In this document: piece by piece, positions 39,657-48,936 of the stretch
Layout of the letters: each line of letters opens with the position of its first letter
How positions within the stretch are numbered: position 1 is the stretch's first letter
NCBI RefSeq assembly: GCF_018614075.1
Contig: NZ_JAGGOZ010000031.1
Coordinates: 50,023 to 114,022, forward strand
Reading direction: 5' to 3'
DNA: 64,000 bases
From: Streptomyces sp. ISL-94
GTDB lineage: Bacteria; Actinomycetota; Actinomycetes; Streptomycetales; Streptomycetaceae
Translations under genes and position numbers: made by a program
Notes under the pieces: generated by a model
Seen by the model: only the letters and a program-made list of their open reading frames with translations
What the model was told of the DNA's origin: nothing
The model's database searches: none

Positions 39657-39929
39657 CCCCCGCTACGGGGCCGCCCCCGAAACCCCGCGCAGCCCGGCCG
39701 CCTGACCCGCCGCTGCGGGGGCTCCGCCCCCCGAACCCCCGCACCTCAAACGCCGACGGGGCTGGATGTGCCGCTACGCGGCCACCCAGCCCGCGATTCC
39801 AGCCCCGCCGGCGTTTGGGCGCGGGGTGCGGGGCGGAGCCCCGGGCCCGGGCGGGGCCGGCTGCCCGGCGGGACGTCACAGGTGCGCTGCAACAGGACCC
39901 GGCCCGGTCGGCGGCACGGCGGCGGCTCG
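39657..39929. repeat. Inverted pair of REP-like elements after thiG (locus C)
   Basis: A reverse copy (about 39717-39768, with GGGGCTCCGCCCCCC and CGCACCTCAAACGCCGACGGGGC) faces a direct copy (about 39800-39845, CAGCCCCGCCGGCGTTTGGGCGCGGGG with GCGGAGCCCC). Read through, the thiG 3' end could form a long stem of about 40-50 bases per arm. No gene is visible between thiG and the kinase. Confidence 0.8.
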
Positions 39930-39935
39930 TAGAAT
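39930..39935 (+). promoter_or_regulatory. Putative -10 element for the PASTA kinase gene
   Basis: TAGAAT, a good vegetative -10, ends 6 bases before the GTG at 39942. With no Shine-Dalgarno in between, a leaderless transcript is likely. No clear -35 was found in the GC-rich DNA upstream. Confidence 0.45.
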
Positions 39936-39941
39936 CGCCGG

Positions 39942-41870
<1,929 letters not shown>

Positions 41871-41876
41871 GCAGCA

Positions 41877-42737
41877 GTGATACGCAATCCAGTGGGCGGG
41901 CACGTGCCCGTGGCGGGCGGCCTCGCCTCGGTCGGGCTGACCTACGCCCGCGAGATGGGTGCCGAGGCCGTCCAAGTCTTCGTCGCCAACCCCCGCGGCT
42001 GGGCCACCCCGCCGGGCAATCCGAAGCAGGACCAGCTGTTCCGGGAGCAGTGCGCGGCCCGGTCCCTCCCGGCCTACGTGCACGCGCCGTACCTGATCAA
42101 CTTCGGCTCGCACACCGAGGCGACCGTGGAGAAGTCGGTGGAGTCCCTGCGCCACTCGCTGCGCCGGGCCCGCCAGATCGGCGCGCTCGGGGTGGTCGTG
42201 CACACCGGCTCGGCCACCGGAGGCCGCCCGCGCGAGTCGGCGTACGCGCAGGTCAGGGAGCACCTGCTTCCGCTGCTGGACGAGCTGACGCACGACGACG
42301 ACCCCTTCCTGCTGCTGGAGTCCACCGCCGGCCAGGGCTCTTCGCTCTGCTCGCGGACCTGGGACTTCGGGCCGTACTTCGAGGCGCTCGACCATCACCC
42401 GAAGCTGGGGATCTGCCTCGACACCTGCCACATCTTCGCCGCCGGGCACGACCTGGCGGAGCCGGGCGGTACCAAGCAGACGCTCGACCTGCTGGTGGGC
42501 ACGGTCGGCGAGGGCCGGCTGAAACTCGTCCACGCGAACGACTCGAAGGAGGGCGTCGGCGCCCACAAGGACCGGCACGCCAACATCGGCCAGGGCCACA
42601 TCGGCCGGGACGCCTTCGCCGAGCTGTTCACGCACCCGGTGATGGAGGGCGTACCGCTGATCATCGAGACGCCCGGCGGCAAGGAAGGGCACGCCGCGGA
42701 CGTGGCACTGCTGAAGGAGCTGCGCGGCGCGGAGTGA
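41877..42737 (+). CDS. nfo: Endonuclease IV (deoxyribonuclease IV)
   Basis: Zinc-dependent AP endonuclease of base excision repair, 286 residues. TIM-barrel metal ligands are in VHAPYLIN, VVVHTGSATGG, LLLESTAG, CLDTCHIFAAGHD, LVHANDSKEGVGAHKDRHANIGQGHIG (shown partly: HANDSKEGVG) and PLIIETPGG. The GTG at 41877 is 6 bp after the kinase stop, so co-transcription is likely. Confidence 0.95.
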   Translation: MIRNPVGGHVPVAGGLASVGLTYAREMGAEAVQVFVANPRGWATPPGNPKQDQLFREQCAARSLPAYVHAPYLINFGSHTEATVEKSVESLRHSLRRARQIGALGVVVHTGSATGGRPRESAYAQVREHLLPLLDELTHDDDPFLLLESTAGQGSSLCSRTWDFGPYFEALDHHPKLGICLDTCHIFAAGHDLAEPGGTKQTLDLLVGTVGEGRLKLVHANDSKEGVGAHKDRHANIGQGHIGRDAFAELFTHPVMEGVPLIIETPGGKEGHAADVALLKELRGAE

Positions 42738-42757
42738 TCCACTCGACCTCTTGAGGA

Positions 42758-42774
42758 ATACCCCTGGGGGGTAT
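42758..42774 (+). promoter_or_regulatory. CsoR/RcnR-type metal-responsive operator
   Basis: ATACCCC-TGG-GGGGTAT: perfect 7 bp arms around a G/C tract flanked by AT, the form recognised by CsoR-family repressors (copper, nickel/cobalt or related sensors). It overlaps a plausible promoter (TTGAGG at 42751-42756 and TATACG at 42772-42777) upstream of the His-rich DUF4396 gene. No csoR gene lies in the window, so the regulator must be encoded elsewhere. Confidence 0.7.
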
Positions 42775-42825
42775 ACGGTTCTGCTTGTCCGCAGGACCGC
42801 AATCCGGTGTTCCCAGGGGGTTTCG

Positions 42826-43428
42826 ATGGACCACGCACACGCGCACCACGAAGAGCAGCAGGCGCCCAACGGCGGACAGCAGCCCGGGCACCACGGCGAC
42901 CACCACGAGCACCACGGTGAGCACCGGCAACACGAGCATCACGGGCACGAGCACCACGCCCACGGCTCGGGCCACGGCCACGGCCACGGCAAGGTCAGCT
43001 GGGCCATGGCCGCCAAGGCCACCCTCCACTGCCTCACCGGATGCGCCATCGGCGAGGTGCTCGGCATGATCATCGGCACCGCGCTGGGCTGGGGGAACGC
43101 CGGCACGATGGTCCTGGCGATCGTGCTCGCGTTCTTCTTCGGCTACGCGCTCACCCTGCGGGGGATCCTCTCGGCCGGCGTTGACCTCGGCACCGCCATC
43201 CGGGTGGCACTCGCCGCGGACACCCTGTCGATCGCCGTCATGGAACTGATCGACAACGGCGTGATCGCCCTGTGGCCGGGGGCGATGGACGCACACCTGT
43301 CGGAGGCCCTGTTCTGGATCGTCCTGGCGATCTCCCTGGCAGCCGCCTTCGTCATCACGACACCGGTCAACAAGTGGATGATCGGCCGCGGCAAGGGACA
43401 CGCGGTGGTCCACCAGTACCACCATTGA
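42826..43428 (+). CDS. His-rich DUF4396 membrane protein
   Basis: Membrane protein of 200 residues. The first roughly 55 residues are extraordinarily rich in histidine (more than 20 His, with runs such as HEHHGHEHHAHGSGHGHGHG). The DUF4396 region follows, with about four helices and the motif ATLHCLTGCAIGEVLGMIIG. ATG 42826 follows AGGGGG by 5 bases. The CsoR-like operator upstream and the His tail point to metal binding or transport, probably copper, nickel or cobalt. That is inference; the DUF has no proven role I know of. Confidence 0.85.
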   Translation: MDHAHAHHEEQQAPNGGQQPGHHGDHHEHHGEHRQHEHHGHEHHAHGSGHGHGHGKVSWAMAAKATLHCLTGCAIGEVLGMIIGTALGWGNAGTMVLAIVLAFFFGYALTLRGILSAGVDLGTAIRVALAADTLSIAVMELIDNGVIALWPGAMDAHLSEALFWIVLAISLAAAFVITTPVNKWMIGRGKGHAVVHQYHH

Positions 43429-43444
43429 GCACGGCGGCGGAGAG

Positions 43445-44077
43445 CTACAGCTCGGGGCCGTCGCCCGGCTCCTCCTGGTACGAGTAGCGCTGCTCGCGCC
43501 AGGGGTCGCCGATGTTGTGGTAGCCCCGCTCCTCCCAGAAGCCCCGACGGTCGGCGGTCATGTACTCGACGCCGCGGACCCACTTGGGGCCCTTCCAGGC
43601 GTACAGGTGCGGAACCACGAGCCGCAGCGGGAAGCCGTGCTCGGCCGTGAGGAGTTCACCGCCCTGGTGGGTGGCGAAGACGGTCCGCTCGGAGGAGAAG
43701 TCGGCCAGCCGCAGGTTGGAGCTGAAGCCGTACTCGGCCCACACCATCACGTGCGTGACCTGCGGCGCCGGCGGCGCCAGGGCGAGGATCGTACGGGCGA
43801 GCACGCCGCCCCATTCGGCGCCCTGCATGCTGAACTTCGTGACGCAGTGCAGGTCCGCCACGACGGACTCGAACGGCAGGGCCGCGAACTCCTCGTGGTT
43901 CCAGCAGTGCTTGGCACCGTCGGCCGTCGCGCCGAAGACGCGGAACTCCCAGCGGTCCGGCTTGAACTTGGGCACGGGACCGTAGTGGGTGACCGGCCAG
44001 CCCCGCTGCAACCGCTGCCCGGGTGGAAGCTCCAGCTGCTCTGCTCCCGGAGATTCCCGGCTTTCCGGCTGACCCAT
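43445..44077 (-). CDS. Sulfite oxidase-like molybdopterin oxidoreductase (YuiH type)
   Basis: Soluble Mo-cofactor protein of 210 residues with the SUOX fold but no dimerisation domain and no Tat signal. The molybdenum-ligating Cys is in VADLHCVTKFS (about 78). The WGGVLARTIL and HGFPLRLVVPHLYAWKGPKWV segments (shown partly: LRLVVPHLYAWKGPKW) contact the pterin. Family members are called sulfite oxidase-like; the physiological substrate is unknown. It converges with the DUF4396 gene, 16 bp away. Confidence 0.9.
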   Translation of the reverse strand: MGQPESRESPGAEQLELPPGQRLQRGWPVTHYGPVPKFKPDRWEFRVFGATADGAKHCWNHEEFAALPFESVVADLHCVTKFSMQGAEWGGVLARTILALAPPAPQVTHVMVWAEYGFSSNLRLADFSSERTVFATHQGGELLTAEHGFPLRLVVPHLYAWKGPKWVRGVEYMTADRRGFWEERGYHNIGDPWREQRYSYQEEPGDGPEL

Positions 44078-44250
44078 GACTCCATGGTGACAGACGTGGC
44101 GGGGTGGTCACGACCAGGTCCGAGCCGATTCGGGCAAGTCACGGCAACTCGCACTAAGGAGGCACTTACTGGACGCTCCCCGGCGGCGGTGCAAGGATGC
44201 GCCCACCTAACCCGTCACGTGGCTGACCATGCCTGGAAGGAGCCTCTGCG

Positions 44251-44727
44251 ATGCAGGGCGACCCCGAGGTCCTTGAGTTTCTGAACGAGCAGCTGACCGG
44301 CGAGCTGACGGCCATCAACCAGTACTGGCTGCACTACCGCATCCAGGACAACAAGGGCTGGACCAAGCTCGCCAAGTACACGCGTGAAGAGTCCATCGAC
44401 GAGATGAAACACGCGGACAAGATCACCGAGCGCATCCTGATGCTCGACGGTCTGCCGAACTACCAGCGCCTCTTCCACGTACGCGTCGGGCAGACGATCA
44501 CCGAGATGTTCCAGGCGGACCGGCAGGTCGAGGTCGAGGCCATCGACCGCCTCAAGCGCGGTATCGAGGTCATGCGCGGCAAGGGCGACACCACCTCCGC
44601 CCGCCTCTTCGAGGAGATCCTGGAGGACGAGGAGCACCACATCGACTACCTCGACACCCAGCTGGAGCTCATCGAGTCCCTGGGCGAGGCGCTGTACATC
44701 GCGCAGCTGATCGAGCAGCCGAGCTAG
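44251..44727 (+). CDS. bfr: Bacterioferritin (haem-binding)
   Basis: Cytosolic iron storage protein that forms a 24-mer, 158 residues. All ferroxidase ligands are in place: Glu18, Glu51, His54, Glu94, Glu127 and His130. The haem-ligating Met52 is present, so it is a haem-type Bfr. ATG 44251 follows GGAAGGAG. It converges with the 2Fe-2S partner gene, 6 bp apart, which makes a functional iron storage/release pair. Confidence 0.97.
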   Translation: MQGDPEVLEFLNEQLTGELTAINQYWLHYRIQDNKGWTKLAKYTREESIDEMKHADKITERILMLDGLPNYQRLFHVRVGQTITEMFQADRQVEVEAIDRLKRGIEVMRGKGDTTSARLFEEILEDEEHHIDYLDTQLELIESLGEALYIAQLIEQPS

Positions 44728-44733
44728 CAGCGG

Positions 44734-45018
44734 TCAGGCGGCTTCCGCCAGCACCGGCGAGGACGAGAGCGCGGGCACCGGCAGCGGCGCCGGCTGCGGG
44801 TCGGCGGCGAGGGCGGCCGCCGCATTGCTGCCCTTCTCCAGCAGCTCCCGGCGCGGGCAGGCCCCGCGGCCGAGGATGCCCTGGATGGTGCGCACGCAGG
44901 ATCCGCAGTCGGTGCCGGCCTTCGTCGCCGAGGCGATCTGGCGCGGGGTGCAGGCACCGGCGGCCGCGTGGTCCTTGACCTGCGTGTCGGTGATCCCGAA
45001 GCAAGAGCAGACGTACAC
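44734..45018 (-). CDS. bfd: Bacterioferritin-associated ferredoxin-like 2Fe-2S protein
   Basis: Small 2Fe-2S protein thought to reduce ferric iron in bacterioferritin for release. From GTG 45018 it has 94 residues. Cluster cysteines are in VYVCSCFGITD and TDCGSCV (the BFD-type C-x-C ... C-x2-C pattern). A roughly 30-residue A/P tail follows. GTG 45018 is chosen because GGGAGGTG precedes it; the frame is open to 45057. An iron box at 45064-45082 predicts repression by a DmdR/IdeR regulator when iron is plentiful. Confidence 0.92.
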   Translation of the reverse strand: MYVCSCFGITDTQVKDHAAAGACTPRQIASATKAGTDCGSCVRTIQGILGRGACPRRELLEKGSNAAAALAADPQPAPLPVPALSSSPVLAEAA

Positions 45019-45063
45019 GCGGTTCACCTCCCTGGGCGGAATGGTTCGGCGAGCCATCCCCTA

Positions 45064-45082
45064 TTCGGTGAGGCTTACCTAA
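45064..45082 (-). promoter_or_regulatory. DmdR/IdeR iron box upstream of bfd
   Basis: The 19 bp site read on the minus strand, TTAGGTAAGCCTCACCGAA, matches the consensus TTAGGTTAGGCTCACCTAA at 16 of 19 positions. It begins 46 bp upstream of the bfd start and covers a possible -10 (TAGGTA). Confidence 0.88.
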
Positions 45083-45118
45083 CCGTACCGAAACTAAGGG
45101 TTCCCTAAAAGACCCGGG

Positions 45119-45165
45119 TACGACGATGGGGCGCGGATCACATCGATCCGCGCCCCATCGTCGTA
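45119..45165 (-). terminator. Strong terminator after the DAHP synthase gene
   Basis: A perfect 21 bp stem (TACGACGATGGGGCGCGGATC and its complement, here described by its ends) with a 5-base loop ACATC, 31 bp after the stop of the leftward gene. It shields the bfd promoter from read-through. No U-tract is evident. Confidence 0.92.
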
Positions 45166-45195
45166 GGAAGCTACTTGCTGATCAGACCTTGGGCC

Positions 45196-46551
45196 CTACT
45201 GGTCCCGGTACATCTCGGCGACCAGGAACGCCAGGTCCAGGGACTGGCTGCGGTTGAGCCGCGGGTCGCAGGCCGTCTCGTAGCGCTGGTGCAGGTCGTC
45301 GACGAAGATCTCGTCGCCGCCGCCCACGCACTCGGTGACGTCGTCACCGGTGAGCTCGACGTGGATGCCGCCCGGGTGGGTGCCCAGGCCCTTGTGGACC
45401 TCGAAGAAGCCCTTGACCTCGTCGAGCACGTCGTCGAAACGGCGCGTCTTGTGCCCGGAGGCCGCCTCGAAGGTGTTGCCGTGCATGGGGTCGGTGACCC
45501 AGGTGACGGTCGCACCGGACGCGGTGACCTTCTCGACCAGCTCGGGGAGCTTGTCGCGGACCTTGTCGGCGCCCATGCGGACGACGAAGGTCAGCCGGCC
45601 CGGCTCGCGCTCGGGGTCCAGGCGGTCGATGTAGGTCAGCGCCTCGTCCACCGTGGTGGTCGGGCCCAGCTTGATGCCGATCGGGTTGGCGATCTGCGAG
45701 CAGAACTCGATGTGCGCGTGGTCCAGCTGGCGGGTGCGCTCACCGATCCAGACCATGTGGCCGGAGGTGTCGTACAGCTTGCCGGTCCGCGAGTCGGTGC
45801 GGGTCAGCGCGCCCTCGTAGTCGAGCAGCAGCGCCTCGTGGGAGGCGTAGAACTCGACGGCCTTGAACTCGGCCGGGTCGGTGCCACAGGCCTTCATGAA
45901 GTTCAGCGCGTTGTCGATCTCCCGCGCGAGCTGCTCGTAGCGCTGCCCGGACGGGGAGTTCTTCACGAAGTCCTGGTTCCAGGCGTGCACCTGGCGCAGG
46001 TCGGCGTAACCACCGGTGGTGAAGGCGCGCACCAGGTTCAGCGTCGACGCGGACGCGTGGTACATGCGCTTCAGCCGCTCGGGGTCCGGGATCCGGGCCT
46101 CTTCGGTGAAGGCGAAGCCGTTGACGGAGTCACCGCGGTAGGTCGGCAGGGTGACGCCGTCGCGGGTCTCGGTGTCCTTGGAGCGCGGCTTGGAGTACTG
46201 GCCCGCGATGCGGCCGACCTTCACGACGGGCACGGAGGCCGCGTACGTCAGGACGGCGCTCATCTGGAGCAGCGTCTTCAGCTTGGCGCGGATGTGCTCG
46301 GCGGACACGGCGTCGAAGGCCTCGGCACAGTCGCCGCCCTGCAGCAGGAACGCCTCGCCCTTGGCGACGGCTCCCAGACGGGCGCGCAGCTGGTCGCACT
46401 CACCCGCGAAAACGAGGGGAGGATACGACTCGAGGTCCGCGACGACAGCGCGCAGGGCCTCGGCATCGGGGTACGAAGGCTGCTGCGCCGCGGGACGGTC
46501 TCGCCAGGTCGCCTTGGCGGCGGGGGCTTGGGTTTCAGCGTTCACGGTCAC
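45196..46551 (-). CDS. Class II 3-deoxy-7-phosphoheptulonate (DAHP) synthase
   Basis: First enzyme of the shikimate pathway, joining PEP and erythrose 4-phosphate. The plant-type class II enzyme has about 451 residues. Metal and substrate motifs are FLLQGGDCAEAF, VKVGRIAGQYSKPRS, GLNMARTL-equivalent VHAWNQDF, WIGERTRQLD, NPIGIKLGPTT and the final WVTDPMHGNT. Starts at GTG 46560, 46551 or 46545 are all possible; the best ribosome site (GAGG) favours one of the last two. It is divergent from trpE, so an early and a late step of tryptophan synthesis share one control region. Confidence 0.95.
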   Translation of the reverse strand: MTVNAETQAPAAKATWRDRPAAQQPSYPDAEALRAVVADLESYPPLVFAGECDQLRARLGAVAKGEAFLLQGGDCAEAFDAVSAEHIRAKLKTLLQMSAVLTYAASVPVVKVGRIAGQYSKPRSKDTETRDGVTLPTYRGDSVNGFAFTEEARIPDPERLKRMYHASASTLNLVRAFTTGGYADLRQVHAWNQDFVKNSPSGQRYEQLAREIDNALNFMKACGTDPAEFKAVEFYASHEALLLDYEGALTRTDSRTGKLYDTSGHMVWIGERTRQLDHAHIEFCSQIANPIGIKLGPTTTVDEALTYIDRLDPEREPGRLTFVVRMGADKVRDKLPELVEKVTASGATVTWVTDPMHGNTFEAASGHKTRRFDDVLDEVKGFFEVHKGLGTHPGGIHVELTGDDVTECVGGGDEIFVDDLHQRYETACDPRLNRSQSLDLAFLVAEMYRDQ

Positions 46552-46704
46552 CTCGTACACATTACGGCGTTACGCGCCCTGTCCAGCCAGGCGCCCACAA
46601 CGTGAGACGAAGCTCCGCGAAGGCTTCTGGGCCCCCTGAGGAACGGAATCCATGGTTCAGCCCACGCCGTGAGACGGATCCAGCGCCGGGGGGCAGGTCT
46701 GGGC

Positions 46705-46710
46705 TAAGGT
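46705..46710 (+). promoter_or_regulatory. Putative -10 element for the trp leader transcript
   Basis: TAAGGT ends 7 bases before the leader-peptide ATG at 46718, so the leader mRNA would be leaderless. The -35 is unclear. Confidence 0.45.
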
Positions 46711-46717
46711 GCCCCGC

Positions 46718-46789
46718 ATGTACGCGCACTCGAACCAGAACTGGTGGTGGCCCGCTCCCGGCGGTCCACTCCTCGCGCGTACCCACTAG
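46718..46789 (+). CDS. trpL: trp leader peptide with WWW
   Basis: A 23-residue open frame, MYAHSNQNWWWPAPGG and seven further residues, with three consecutive TGG codons at 46739-46747. It is followed 14 bases later by a terminator hairpin and then trpE. This is the classic ribosome-mediated attenuation layout; related leaders with three Trp codons are known in front of Streptomyces trpE. Confidence 0.93.
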   Translation: MYAHSNQNWWWPAPGGPLLARTH

Positions 46790-46802
46790 ACACGACCGAC
46801 GC

Positions 46803-46828
46803 GAAGGCCGCCCCGAGGGGCGGCCTTC
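46803..46828 (+). terminator. trp attenuator hairpin
   Basis: GAAGGCCGCCC and its complement form an 11 bp stem around a 4-base CGAG loop, 14 bp after the leader stop and 53 bp before trpE. There is no U-run, as is common in this genus. Confidence 0.85.
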
Positions 46829-46880
46829 CGCGTTCTGCGGGAACCGGGGCCGCTCCTCCCACCGGAAGGACGCCAGCCCC

Positions 46881-48773
46881 ATGCCCATGGAACTCAGCAG
46901 GCTGCTCGACGACTCCTGCCCGCCGTTCGCCCTGCTGCGGCGGCGGACCCCCGGCCGCGACCACGACACGGTCGAGGTGCTCCTCGGCCCCGTCCACGAG
47001 GCCCAACGCCTCGCCGACCTGCCCGTCAGGGAGCTGCCCACCCTCGCCCTCGTCCCCTTCCGGCAGATCCGGGAGCGCGGATTCGACGTACGCGACGACG
47101 GCACGCCGCTGAGCGTGCTGGTCGCCGAGGAGGCGTACGAGATCCCGCTCGCGCAGGCCCTGGCCGGGCTGCCCGCGCACGGGGTCCGGGTGGAGGGCGG
47201 CCGCTTCGACGTGCCCGACGAGGACTACGCGGCCACCGTCGCGCGGGTCATCGAGGACGAGATCGGCCGGGGCGAGGGGGCCAACTTCGTCATCCGGCGC
47301 ACCTACGAGGGCCGGATCGAGGGCTTCGGCCGGGCCGACGCGCTCGCGCTGTTCCGGCGGCTGCTGGAGGGCGAGCGGGGCGCGTACTGGACGTACGTGG
47401 TCCACACCGGCGAGCGGACGCTGGTCGGAGCCAGCCCCGAGGTGCACGTGCGGATGTCCGGCGGGACGGTCGTGATGAACCCGATCAGCGGCACCTACCG
47501 CTATCCGGCCGCAGGCCCGACGGCCGAGTCCCTCCTCGCCTTCCTCGGCGACCGCAAGGAGACCGAGGAGCTGTCGATGGTCGTCGACGAGGAACTGAAG
47601 ATGATGTGCACGGTCGGGGACCGCGGCGGGGTCGTCGTCGGGCCGCGGCTGAAGGAGATGGCGCACCTCGCCCACACCGAGTACGAGCTGCGCGGACGCT
47701 CCTCGCTGGACGTACGGGAGGTGCTGCGGGAGACGATGTTCGCGGCGACGGTCACCGGATCCCCGGTGCAGAACGCCTGCCGGGTGATCGAGCGGTACGA
47801 GGCCGGGGGCCGCGGCTACTACGCGGGCGCCCTGGCGCTCCTCGGCCTGGACTCCGCCGGGGGCCAGACCCTCGACTCCCCCATCCTGATCCGCACCGCC
47901 GACATCGCGGCGGACGGCGTGCTGCGTGTGTCCGTCGGGGCCACGCTGGTGCGGCACTCCGACCCGGCGGGCGAGGTGGCCGAGACCCACGCCAAGGCGG
48001 CGGGGGTCCTGGCGGCGCTCGGCGTCCGCCCGGCCGCACCGCGGCGGCGGCCCGCCTTCGCCGGATCCGGGCTGGCGGACGACCCCCGGGTGCGGGCGGC
48101 GCTGGCGGCCCGCCGGGACGACCTGGCGCCCTTCTGGCTCCGGATGCAGGAACAGCCCTCCTCGCTGACCGGCCACGCCCTGGTGGTGGACGCAGAGGAC
48201 ACCTTCACGGCGATGCTGGCGCACGTGCTGCGGGTGGCCGGGCTGGAGGTGACCGTCCGCCGCTACGACGATCCGGGGCTGCGGGCGGCGGCACTGTCGT
48301 GGGAGGGCCCGGTGGTCCTGGGCCCGGGCCCGGGGAACCCGGCGGATGCGGCGGATCCGAAGATGCGGATGCTGCGCCGGCTGGCCGCCGATCTGCTGGC
48401 CGGGCACCGGCACGGGCTGCTCGGGGTCTGCCTGGGCCATGAGCTGCTGGCGGCGGAGCTGGGGCTGCCGCTGATCCGCAAGGCGGAGCCGGCGCAGGGG
48501 GCGCAGACGCGGATCGATCTCTTCGGGGCGCAGGAGGTGGTCGGCTTCTACAACACGTACACGGCGCACTGCGACTCCGCGAGGGCCGCGCGGCTGGCCG
48601 GGTCCGGCGTGGAAATCTCCCGGGACCCGTCCTCGGGTGAGGTCCACGCCCTCCGATCCCCCGCCGCCGGCTTCGCGGGGGTCCAGTTCCACCCGGAGTC
48701 CGTCCTCACCCTCCGCGGCGCGGACCTCCTCCGCGACCTCCTGACGCGCGTCACGACCCCGACCCCGGCCTAA
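46881..48773 (+). CDS. trpE: Anthranilate synthase, fused TrpE-TrpG
   Basis: Cytosolic enzyme converting chorismate and glutamine to anthranilate. The 630 residues carry a chorismate-binding component I (about 1-440, with NPISGTYRYPA, DEELKMM and GSPVQNACRVIE) fused to a class I glutamine amidotransferase (about 450-630), with Cys in GVCLGHELL and the His-Glu pair in QFHPESV. The fused arrangement resembles PhzE and S. venezuelae TrpEG. The WWW attenuator in front makes tryptophan biosynthesis, rather than phenazine-type metabolism, the likely role. The frame is open upstream to 46602, but only across the attenuator. Confidence 0.95.
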   Translation: MPMELSRLLDDSCPPFALLRRRTPGRDHDTVEVLLGPVHEAQRLADLPVRELPTLALVPFRQIRERGFDVRDDGTPLSVLVAEEAYEIPLAQALAGLPAHGVRVEGGRFDVPDEDYAATVARVIEDEIGRGEGANFVIRRTYEGRIEGFGRADALALFRRLLEGERGAYWTYVVHTGERTLVGASPEVHVRMSGGTVVMNPISGTYRYPAAGPTAESLLAFLGDRKETEELSMVVDEELKMMCTVGDRGGVVVGPRLKEMAHLAHTEYELRGRSSLDVREVLRETMFAATVTGSPVQNACRVIERYEAGGRGYYAGALALLGLDSAGGQTLDSPILIRTADIAADGVLRVSVGATLVRHSDPAGEVAETHAKAAGVLAALGVRPAAPRRRPAFAGSGLADDPRVRAALAARRDDLAPFWLRMQEQPSSLTGHALVVDAEDTFTAMLAHVLRVAGLEVTVRRYDDPGLRAAALSWEGPVVLGPGPGNPADAADPKMRMLRRLAADLLAGHRHGLLGVCLGHELLAAELGLPLIRKAEPAQGAQTRIDLFGAQEVVGFYNTYTAHCDSARAARLAGSGVEISRDPSSGEVHALRSPAAGFAGVQFHPESVLTLRGADLLRDLLTRVTTPTPA

Positions 48774-48936
48774 CCGCAGCCGCTGCGCGGAGCCGGTCCC
48801 CTACCCGCCCTTCCACCGTTCCCCGGGCTCTGCCCAGCCCCGCGCCTCAAACCCCGGCGAGGCTGGATGTGGCCGGCGTAATCCAGCCCCGCCGGCGTTT
48901 GAGGCGCGGAGCTGGGACGGGGGCCGCCCAAGCGGT
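48774..48936. repeat. Inverted pair of REP-like elements after trpE (locus D)
   Basis: A reverse copy (about 48825-48872, CCCAGCCCCGCGCCTCAAACCCCGGCGAGGCTGG region) and a direct copy (about 48882-48912, CAGCCCCGCCGGCGTTTGAGG) face each other in the convergent gap between trpE and the 2-hydroxyacid dehydrogenase pseudogene. They could serve as a bidirectional terminator. No gene fits here. Confidence 0.8.

Noticed and set aside
45093..45107. Second iron box candidate CTAAGGGTTCCCTAA next to the first
   Set aside because: It shares only the outer TTAG/CTAA flavour with the consensus and fails in the centre.
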